Notes under the pieces: generated by a model
What the model saw: the letters and a program-made list of their open reading frames with translations, nothing else
Database searches by the model: none
Told to the model about the DNA's origin: nothing
Translations under genes and position numbers: made by a program
Source of the DNA: Candidatus Margulisiibacteriota bacterium
Lineage (GTDB): Bacteria > Margulisbacteria > Termititenacia > Termititenacales > Termititenacaceae
Assembly: GCA_031279305.1 (NCBI GenBank)
Contig: JAITIS010000095.1
Span: forward strand, 1 to 35,266
Reading direction: 5' to 3'
DNA: 35,266 nucleotides
Shown here: positions 20,264 to 27,589 of the stretch, piece after piece
Layout: the number at the start of each line of letters is the position of its first letter
How positions within the stretch are numbered: position 1 is the first letter of the stretch

Positions 20264-20485
20264 TTATCCACCAGTTATACACAGGCTCCCGCGCGGACGT
20301 CACGGCGCCAACAAGCCCATTCGGGGCTTATTAGTCCTTTTCCCTGCCAGCGCCAGCAAAGACACTATCTATATGGTTTATCATATCAACAAATCTGCAT
20401 ATATAGTGTTCAAAAATTTTAACAATTCTTAGATATTTTTTAATTAGCGAAGTATATCCACTATATTTTCAACAAGTTATACACA
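20264..20485. promoter_or_regulatory. Cluster of DnaA-box-like sites in an AT-rich intergenic region
   Basis: TTATCCACC 20264-20272, TTATACACA 20275-20283, TTATACACA 20477-20485; long AT-rich stretch between 20361 and 20470. Confidence 0.45.
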
Positions 20486-20526
20486 TAGCAAACCAGATAG
20501 TATTTTTAGCCTTTGTTCCCCTAAAT

Positions 20527-21486
20527 CTAACAAATTTGCAGCTCATCCGGGATGGTCAGGCCTTGTTGCAAAATATCCTGTCTGCTTTGCTCAAAAGAAT
20601 AAAAGACCTGATCCGTAAAAGAGCGGTATTCGAAAAAACCCGAACGGCCTCGGAAACCGCGCGGATCAGCCGCGCAGAGTCGGCGGTACAGCCGCTGGGA
20701 CAAAACCGCCAGCAGCACCGCGCGCAAAAGATACTCCGCTATGCCCAGATCCAGCAGGCGGGCAAAGGCTTCCTGCGTGTCGCGCGTATGCAGCGTGGCC
20801 AATACCAGATGTCCGGTTAGCGCGGCGCGCACCGCTATCCGCGCCGTAATCTCATCGCGGATCTCCCCGATAAAAATAATATCCGGGTCCTGCCTGAGCA
20901 CCGCGCGCAGCACGGAGGCAAAATCCAGCTCGCGGGCGGCGTTGATCTGCACCTGATTGATGCCCGGCAGCTGGTATTCGATCGGGTCTTCAATAGTGAC
21001 AATGTTTTTCTGCGCGCAGTCTAATAATTTCAGCAGAGAATACAGCGTGGTCGTCTTGCCGGAGCCGGTAGGTCCGGTCACCAGCAGCAGCCCCGCCGGC
21101 CGCCGGATATTCGCACGCAGAGAAACCAGCGCCGGCCCCGGCAGACCCAGCTCGCTCAGCGTGAGGCGCAGGGTGGAGCTTAAAATCCGTAGCACTATTT
21201 TTTCTCCCTGAAAGACCGGCATTACCGCCAGACGCACATCTCTCTCTTTGTAAGTAAAACGCCCGTCCTGCAGGCCATAGCGGTTGGTGTCCAATCCGGC
21301 CATAATTTTGAGCCGGGTGAAAAACTGTTCTCTGGCCGGCAAAGAATAGGTGCGCCAGAGTCTGAGCAGACCGTCCTCGCGGTAGCGCACCCGAAAAAAA
21401 TCCCGGAAAGTCTCAATATGCACATCCGAAATATCTGCGGACAGGCAGTTGTCGAGCATCTCATTTATCTCTTTAACCGGATTCAC
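20527..21486 (-). CDS. GspE/PilB-family secretion ATPase, short ComGA-like form
   Basis: DVHIETFRDFFRVRYREDG, GPTGSGKTTTLYSLL, TIEDPIEYQLPGINQVQIN, RQDPDIIFIGEIRD, LVLATLHT. Lacks the long N-terminal domain and the tetracysteine zinc motif. Confidence 0.88.
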   Translation of the reverse strand: MNPVKEINEMLDNCLSADISDVHIETFRDFFRVRYREDGLLRLWRTYSLPAREQFFTRLKIMAGLDTNRYGLQDGRFTYKERDVRLAVMPVFQGEKIVLRILSSTLRLTLSELGLPGPALVSLRANIRRPAGLLLVTGPTGSGKTTTLYSLLKLLDCAQKNIVTIEDPIEYQLPGINQVQINAARELDFASVLRAVLRQDPDIIFIGEIRDEITARIAVRAALTGHLVLATLHTRDTQEAFARLLDLGIAEYLLRAVLLAVLSQRLYRRLCAADPRGFRGRSGFFEYRSFTDQVFYSFEQSRQDILQQGLTIPDELQIC

Positions 21487-21502
21487 GGCTTAAAAACCGC
21501 AA

Positions 21503-21526
21503 AAAATATGCCAGCTGGCATATTTT
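21503..21526. promoter_or_regulatory. 24-bp perfect palindrome, probable operator in the divergent ATPase / GH116 promoter region
   Basis: AAAATATGCCAGCTGGCATATTTT; lies just upstream of TATAAT at 21540-21545. Confidence 0.6.
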
Positions 21527-21571
21527 CCCGGAATTGCGGTATAATACTTAATCTTTACTGCGAGGTGCGCA

Positions 21572-21745
21572 ATGCTGGTTTTGGTGATCGGTATTTGTAT
21601 GTCTTTAGGCTTATGGAGCGCTGTTTATCTGGGGTTCAAAGAAAAATACAGCGCCAGCGAAGGCACGTTAGCCCTGCTGGTTTTAGAAATTTTATTCCTG
21701 AGCAGCGGTTTAATTATTTACGGATTGGCCGGGCTGTTCCGCTAG
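21572..21745 (+). CDS. Small (57 aa) two-TM membrane protein
   Basis: ATG with upstream GAGG and a TATAAT at 21540-21545; MLVLVIGICMSLGLWSAVYLGFKEKYSASEGTLALLVLEILFLSSGLIIYGLAGLFR*. Its TAG abuts the ATG at 21746. Not in the ORF track. Confidence 0.6.
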   Translation: MLVLVIGICMSLGLWSAVYLGFKEKYSASEGTLALLVLEILFLSSGLIIYGLAGLFR

Positions 21746-24019
21746 ATGTCCGGGCAGTCCAGCATACCGGCCAGCGCCTATACTATTACGCTGGATAAAC
21801 TTAAACGGCTGAAACCACTCAAGCCCGGAGCGGCTTTTCCAATGATAAACACGTTTCCGCACGGCAGTCCGCTAGGCGGATTCGGCGCCGGCACTTTCAG
21901 CCGCAGTCCTTATGGAGATTTCAACATCTGGCATCTTTTTCCCGGCGTGCATATTGAAAAAAATCTGGAGCACTGCGCGCTGGTTATCCGGCGTCAGAGC
22001 CGGAAAAAAATCCGGGTTCAGCCGCTTTCACTGAAAGACACTATCTGGGGCGGACAGCAATTAAATCCTAAAAAATGCGTATATTCCGCGCTTTACCCGC
22101 GCTCGTGGTATGTGTACCGCGAGCTGGATGTGACAGTGGAGCAGCACTCGCCGGTGCTGCCGCATAATTATAAAGAAACATCTTACCCGGTGGCTTGTTT
22201 CAATGTGCTGATAAACAACAGGCATTCCACGCCTGAGGAAGTATCCGTGTTGTTCTCCTGGCAAAACATCTTAGGTTTTGCTTATGAAGGCGGCGACAAT
22301 GCCGCGAAATATAAATTCCGCCCGCTTAAAACGCGCCGTTACAACGAGCGCTGTTCGGACTATGAATATCAGGGCATTTTGTTCAAGGCAGACAGTGCCG
22401 GCGGAGACGCTCTGGACGGAGAAATGTGTCTGGCCACGCGCGCGCCGGCCGGCGCGCGCGTGTCATTCTGCACGCAGTACGACGCGGAACAGCCGCCGGA
22501 TGTTGTCCGGGAGCCTTTCGCCACCCGCGGCGTCCTGCACGAGCGTGCATCTGTCGAATGCGCGTATCCCGCCGGGGCCATAGCCGTAAAAGCGCTGGTT
22601 AATCCGGGCGAGACAGTGACCGTGCCTTTTGCGCTGGTCTGGGATATACCCCGCTGTCTGCGCGGACAGGTCGTCCGCTACTATACCAGATACTGGGGCG
22701 CTGGGGGCGGCAGCGCTTTTGCTCTGGCCAAAGACGCCTTGCAAAATCCGCGCGGGCCGGAAATCGCAAAATGGCAGAACGCTCTGGCGCGTAAAATGCC
22801 GGCTAGACTGGCCGGCGCGTTGTTTAACGAGCTGTACTATCTGGCTGACGGCGGTTCGCTCTGGGATGCGGAGAGCGGAATGTTTTCTTTGCTGGAATGT
22901 TTTGATTATCCTTTTTACGAAACGCTGGATGTGCGTTTTTACGGTTCTTTTCCGCTGGCCAAACTCTGGCCGGAGATCGAAAAAAGGATTATGCGCGAAT
23001 TTGGCCGGACGATTTTTCAGGAAGATGCGGTCAGAGTCACCTATCACGCGCAGGCGTCTGTGCTTAAAGACGTGGCGGTCAGCGGCGAACACAATAAAAA
23101 TTTTATCCAAAAAGACCTGCGCAAACGCCAATATGCTCTGCCGCACGATCTGGGCGCGCCGGACGAAAAACCGTGGGTCAAACTTAACGCCTACACTTGG
23201 CAAAACGCCAACCGCTGGAAAGATCTGAATTCTAAATATGTGCTGTTAGTCTACCGCGCTTATTATTACAGCGGCAAAAAAGACCGGGATTTCCTCGCCG
23301 CCCAGTGGCCGGGGCTGATCAAGGCCGTAGAATACCTGAACACTCTGGATACGGACGGGGACGGCTTGCCGGAAAACGAGCATTTTCCCGACCAGACCTT
23401 TGACAACTGGCTGATGCGCGGCACTTCGGCCTACTGCGGCATTCTGCGGCTGGCGGCTTTGCAGGCCGGAGTGCAGATCGCGGAGCTGCTGGCTGAAAAA
23501 GCGCAGGCCAAAGAATGGCGCCTGCTCTTAAAAAGAGCCAAAGACTCTCTTAATCAAAAACTCTGGAACGGCAGATATTTCCGTTTTGACGAAAATTCGG
23601 ACATCGTGATGGCCGCTCAGCTGACCGGACAGTGGTATCTGGAGCAGCTGCATCTGCCGTCTGTGCTGGAAGACTGGCAGATAGATGCCACGCTCAAGAA
23701 TGTGTACCGGCAGAATTTTCGGGGCGTCGCCGGCGGCCGCAGCGGATTGATTAATGGACGCACGAAGGACGGACGGCCTGTGGACACCAGACAGGGCAAC
23801 GACGCTTGGGTCGGCATCAATTACGCTTTTGCCTGTCATCTGCTCCTGCGCGGCCAGAAAACACGGGCGAAAAAGATCTTAAACCGCGCGCTAAACGCTC
23901 TGCAGTCCGGCGGTATGCTTTTCCGCACGCCGGAAGCTTGGAACGCCGGCAACCACACTTACATCGCCTCGATGTATATGCGCCCCGGAGTTATCTGGGC
24001 GCTGGCCGACTGGTGCTAA
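21746..24019 (+). CDS. GH116 family (GBA2-type / DUF608) glucosylceramidase-like glycoside hydrolase
   Basis: PLGGFGAGTFSRSPYGDFNIWHLFPGVH, YETLDVRFYGSFPLAKLWPEIE, DTDGDGLPENEHFPDQTFDNWLMRGTSAYCGILRLAAL, GRTKDGRPVDTRQGNDAWVGINYAFACHLL. Confidence 0.88.
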   Translation: MSGQSSIPASAYTITLDKLKRLKPLKPGAAFPMINTFPHGSPLGGFGAGTFSRSPYGDFNIWHLFPGVHIEKNLEHCALVIRRQSRKKIRVQPLSLKDTIWGGQQLNPKKCVYSALYPRSWYVYRELDVTVEQHSPVLPHNYKETSYPVACFNVLINNRHSTPEEVSVLFSWQNILGFAYEGGDNAAKYKFRPLKTRRYNERCSDYEYQGILFKADSAGGDALDGEMCLATRAPAGARVSFCTQYDAEQPPDVVREPFATRGVLHERASVECAYPAGAIAVKALVNPGETVTVPFALVWDIPRCLRGQVVRYYTRYWGAGGGSAFALAKDALQNPRGPEIAKWQNALARKMPARLAGALFNELYYLADGGSLWDAESGMFSLLECFDYPFYETLDVRFYGSFPLAKLWPEIEKRIMREFGRTIFQEDAVRVTYHAQASVLKDVAVSGEHNKNFIQKDLRKRQYALPHDLGAPDEKPWVKLNAYTWQNANRWKDLNSKYVLLVYRAYYYSGKKDRDFLAAQWPGLIKAVEYLNTLDTDGDGLPENEHFPDQTFDNWLMRGTSAYCGILRLAALQAGVQIAELLAEKAQAKEWRLLLKRAKDSLNQKLWNGRYFRFDENSDIVMAAQLTGQWYLEQLHLPSVLEDWQIDATLKNVYRQNFRGVAGGRSGLINGRTKDGRPVDTRQGNDAWVGINYAFACHLLLRGQKTRAKKILNRALNALQSGGMLFRTPEAWNAGNHTYIASMYMRPGVIWALADWC

Positions 24020-25514
24020 CCACGCACAGACGGCGCTTGTACAGCAGACGACGCCGCGGATAATCCGCCCGGTAATGCGCGCCCCGGCTCTCCCGGCGGC
24101 GCAAAGCGCCGGCTAGGCAAAGCCTGGCGCAGAGCAGCAGATTGCGCTCTGCCGGAGAGCCGGGCGTCAATCTATCTAGTTCCCGTCCGGCCTGTTCCAG
24201 ACCGGCGCGGTCGCGGATGATCCCGGCGCCCCGCCACATAATCTCTTGCAGAGCCGCGCGGATGCCGGACGGTTTGTCTATTTTAATTTCCGGTATTTCC
24301 GCCGGGCGGCGCAAAACGCCGCGGAAGCGCAAAGCCGTCTCCGCCGCGCGCCGGCCAAAGACCAGCCCCTCCAGCAGGGAATTAGAGGCCAGCCGGTTGG
24401 CTCCGTGCAGGCCAGCCGACGCGCATTCGCCGCAGGCCAAAAGCCCCGGTATGCTGGTCCGGGCGTGAATATCCGCGGCGATGCCGCCCATCGCATAATG
24501 CGCCGCCGGCACCACCGGCACTAAATCTTTGGCGATATTGATGCCCAGTGTCCGGCATTGCCTGTATATGGCAGGGAAACGCCCGCGCGGATCTACCGCG
24601 GCGGTGGTGAAATCCAGCAGCACGTGATCGGCGTTGGTTTTTCGCATTTCCGCCACGCTCGCTCTGGCGACTATATCGCGCGGCGCCAGCTCGGCCAGCG
24701 GATGATAATCCGGCATAAAACGCCGGCGCAGGACATTGCGCAGCACGGCGCCCTCGCCGCGCACCGCTTCGGAGATCAAAAATTGCTGGCCGGCGGCGCC
24801 GGTGTGCAGCGCCGTCGGGTGAAACTGCACAAACTCCATATCGCGTATCCGCGCGCCGGCGCGGCAGGCCAGCGCGATGCCGTCGCCGGACAGCTCTGGA
24901 GGATTGGTATTATGCTTAAATATCTGCACATAGCCGCCGGTGGCGAGAATAGCGCAGCGCGCCAGCACGGCGAACTGTTCATTTTTTTTATTCAAGAAAA
25001 CAGCGCCGGCGCAGACGCCGTGCGCCAGCAGCAGTTCCAGACATTGCGTCTCCGGGTACACGGTCAGCCGTCCCCGCTGATTTTTTTGCAAATACTGCGC
25101 CATACCGCGCTCGACTTCCGCGCCGGTAGAATCCCCGGCGTGCAATATCCGGCGGTGAGAATGCGCCGCTTCCCGGCCCAGCGCCAGCCCCCGCTCGTCG
25201 CGGTCAAAAAACACGCCCATATTAAGCAGTTCCGCCGCCGCCGGTATGCCCTGCCTGACCAGCGTGCGCACAGCCCGGCGGTCGCACAGCCCGGCGCCGG
25301 CATACAGCGTGTCCAGATAATGCGCGCGCGGACTGTCCAGCCGGTCCAAAGCCACGGCGATGCCGCCCTGCGCCAGCTGGGTGGCGCTGATATTGGGCGC
25401 GCCTTTGTGCGCCAGCGCGACGGCGCCGCCTCTGACCGCCCGGATCGCGGCAGATAGACCGGCCACGCCCGCGCCGATGATCAGCGTGTCGGCCTCGTAA
25501 ATTTTATTTATCAT
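23991..25514 (-). CDS. nadB: L-aspartate oxidase
   Basis: DTLIIGAGVAGLSAAIRA, SATQLAQGGIAVAL, HSHRRILHAGDSTGAEVERGM, ELSGDGIALACRAGARIRDMEFVQFHPTAL, AHYAMGGIAADIHARTSIPGLLACGECASAGLHGANRLASNSLLEGLVFGRRAA. Start set at MINKIYE. Confidence 0.94.
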   Translation of the reverse strand: MINKIYEADTLIIGAGVAGLSAAIRAVRGGAVALAHKGAPNISATQLAQGGIAVALDRLDSPRAHYLDTLYAGAGLCDRRAVRTLVRQGIPAAAELLNMGVFFDRDERGLALGREAAHSHRRILHAGDSTGAEVERGMAQYLQKNQRGRLTVYPETQCLELLLAHGVCAGAVFLNKKNEQFAVLARCAILATGGYVQIFKHNTNPPELSGDGIALACRAGARIRDMEFVQFHPTALHTGAAGQQFLISEAVRGEGAVLRNVLRRRFMPDYHPLAELAPRDIVARASVAEMRKTNADHVLLDFTTAAVDPRGRFPAIYRQCRTLGINIAKDLVPVVPAAHYAMGGIAADIHARTSIPGLLACGECASAGLHGANRLASNSLLEGLVFGRRAAETALRFRGVLRRPAEIPEIKIDKPSGIRAALQEIMWRGAGIIRDRAGLEQAGRELDRLTPGSPAERNLLLCARLCLAGALRRRESRGAHYRADYPRRRLLYKRRLCVVSTSRPAPR

Positions 25515-25539
25515 AGGGTTTAGTGTATCATATCTCTCT

Positions 25540-26847
25540 ATGAAACTTTGCGTGATCGGCACCGGCTATGTGGGACTGGTGGACGGCACCTGTTTTGCCG
25601 AAACCGGCAACGAAGTGGTTTGCGTGGACACCAATCAGGCCAAGATCGAAGCGCTGTTAGCCGGACGGCTGCCTATTTACGAGCCGGGGCTGGACGCGCT
25701 GGTCAAAAAAAATACGGAACGCGGACGTTTGTTTTTTTCCACCGATGTCAAAAACGCCGTGCGGAATGCGGAGATCTGCTTCATCTCGGTGGGCACGCCG
25801 CCCGGCGAGGACGGATCGGCGGATCTGCGCTATGTGCTGGCCGCGGCGCGCTCCATCGGGGAAAATCTCAACGGCTACAAAGTCATCGTGGACAAATCCA
25901 CCGTGCCGGTCGGCACCGCGGACAGAGTGCGGGAGACTATCGCCGCGCTGACCAAGCAGCCTTTTGACGTCGTGTCCAATCCGGAGTTTCTCAAAGAAGG
26001 CGCGGCGGTGGAAGATTTCCTCAAGCCTGACCGCATAATCATCGGCGCGGACAGCGACCGGGCTTTTGCCCTGCTAGAAAAACTTTACGCGCCGTTTGTG
26101 CGGATCAACGCGGCGATCATCAGGATGTCTGCCCGTTCGGCGGAAATGACCAAATACGCAGCCAACGCGATGTTAGCCACGCGCATTTCTTTTATGAATG
26201 ATCTGGCCAATCTCTGCGAGCTGGTGGACGCCGACATCGATATGGTGCGCCGGGGGCTGGGGTCTGATTCGCGCATAGGCAAAAGATTTTTATTCCCCGG
26301 CATCGGCTACGGCGGCTCGTGTTTTCCCAAAGACGTCAAGGCTATCATCCGCACGGCCGCAGAAAATAATTACCGGCTGGAGCTTTTGCAGGCGGTGGAA
26401 AACGTCAATGAGCGGCAGAGGCAGGCGCTGGTTAAAAAAATCAAACAGCATTACGGCGATGGGCTGTCCGGCAAAAAATTCGCGGTGTGGGGGCTAGCTT
26501 TCAAGCCGCAGACTGACGATGTGCGCGAGGCGCCGGCCGTCAGTATTATCCGGGAGCTGCTAAAAGCCGGCGCGCGCATCAGCGCCAGCGATCCAGAAGC
26601 GCTGGAGGAGTCCCGCAAAATTTTTGGCGAAAAGATCGAGTATCAGGCCGATAACTACGCCGCGCTCAACGGCGCGGACGCCCTGCTGATCCTCACCGAA
26701 TGGCGGGAATACCGCGAGCCGGATTTCACGCGCCTCAAAAAAGAATTAAAAACCCCGCTCATCTTTGACGGGCGGAATATTTACAGCCCGGCGCTGATGC
26801 GGGAGCAGGGATTTGCTTATTATTCTATAGGCCGGAAAAAAGTTTAA
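25540..26847 (+). CDS. ugd: UDP-glucose 6-dehydrogenase
   Basis: MKLCVIGTGYVGLVDGTCFAETGNEVVCVD, VDKSTVPVGTADRVRE, SNPEFLKEGAAVEDFLKPDRIIIG, IGYGGSCFPKDVKAI, WGLAFKPQTDDVREAP. Confidence 0.95.
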   Translation: MKLCVIGTGYVGLVDGTCFAETGNEVVCVDTNQAKIEALLAGRLPIYEPGLDALVKKNTERGRLFFSTDVKNAVRNAEICFISVGTPPGEDGSADLRYVLAAARSIGENLNGYKVIVDKSTVPVGTADRVRETIAALTKQPFDVVSNPEFLKEGAAVEDFLKPDRIIIGADSDRAFALLEKLYAPFVRINAAIIRMSARSAEMTKYAANAMLATRISFMNDLANLCELVDADIDMVRRGLGSDSRIGKRFLFPGIGYGGSCFPKDVKAIIRTAAENNYRLELLQAVENVNERQRQALVKKIKQHYGDGLSGKKFAVWGLAFKPQTDDVREAPAVSIIRELLKAGARISASDPEALEESRKIFGEKIEYQADNYAALNGADALLILTEWREYREPDFTRLKKELKTPLIFDGRNIYSPALMREQGFAYYSIGRKKV

Positions 26848-26892
26848 TAGTCAAACCCGGCAAAATCATCTAAAATATTTTTCCAATGGCGC

Positions 26893-26967
26893 GGCCTCAT
26901 CGTCTAATGGTCAGGACACGAGATTCTCAATCTCGCAATAGGGGTTCGATTCCCCTTGAGGCTGCCA
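26893..26967 (+). tRNA. tRNA-Glu (anticodon CTC), CCA encoded
   Basis: GGCCTCA acceptor with TGAGGCT (G1:U72 wobble), anticodon arm CGAGA-TTCTCAA-TCTCG, T arm GGGGTTCGATTCCCC, discriminator G + CCA. Confidence 0.93.
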
Positions 26968-26970
26968 CCG

Positions 26971-26991
26971 CGTGAAACAAATTGTTTCACG
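26971..26991. repeat. 21-nt perfect inverted repeat just downstream of tRNA-Glu
   Basis: CGTGAAACAA-A-TTGTTTCACG; no U tract follows. Confidence 0.6.
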
Positions 26992-27002
26992 GATAATCGC
27001 GG

Positions 27003-27578
27003 TTAATACCAGCTCTCCTCCAGCACATTTGTGATCTTCTGTTTCATTATGGCGATCAGCTGCCGGCCGGCGTTTATAATCTCCCGCTCTTTTGCGGCGG
27101 CGGCGGCGAGTTTCCGCTGTATCTCCAGCGCGGGGAGAGGAATTTTTATCCGAGCAATTCTGGCCAGGGCTAATTTAGGAATGCCGGCGCCTTTGGCAAA
27201 ACTTTTGATTTGCTCCTGACTGTCCGTATTCTGCAGAATATATGCCAAAAAATTTTTATCTAGCGCGGCCTTATTTTTAATAACCAATTTGGCGGCGTTT
27301 TCCGTCAAAGATTTTCCATCTAATTCCCGCGGCACGGTGCCCGTCACGCCAATTGTTCCCGCTATAGACATATAGACATCTTCTTGCGAAATAGTATATT
27401 TTCGGATCCGCGCAAAAACATCCCCGGAAATATATTTCACTTTCGACAAATTGATTGTTCCATTCATAAAATCAACAACCCTAATATACGGGTATTCCGT
27501 GACCACGCCTGAAAATGTTTTGCCTCGGGGAATTCTTTTGCCGCCCTTAATTTCGCAAATCTCGCCTAATTCCACCAA
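27003..27578 (-). CDS. hsdS: HsdS half-subunit (second TRD + conserved helix), frameshifted relative to the upstream hsdM-hsdS ORF
   Basis: LVELGEICEIKGGKRIPRGKTF...FAKGAGIPKLALARIARIKIPLPALEIQRKLAAAAAKEREII. Frame stays open upstream through the AG repeat; no strong initiation site (TTG 27578). Confidence 0.85.
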   Translation of the reverse strand: MVELGEICEIKGGKRIPRGKTFSGVVTEYPYIRVVDFMNGTINLSKVKYISGDVFARIRKYTISQEDVYMSIAGTIGVTGTVPRELDGKSLTENAAKLVIKNKAALDKNFLAYILQNTDSQEQIKSFAKGAGIPKLALARIARIKIPLPALEIQRKLAAAAAKEREIINAGRQLIAIMKQKITNVLEESWY

Positions 27579-27589
27579 GCGCGCATTGT

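Noticed and set aside
20313-20329. AAGCCC-ATTCG-GGGCTT hairpin as ispE terminator
   Set aside because: Stem is only 6 bp with no clear U tract immediately following; too weak to call.
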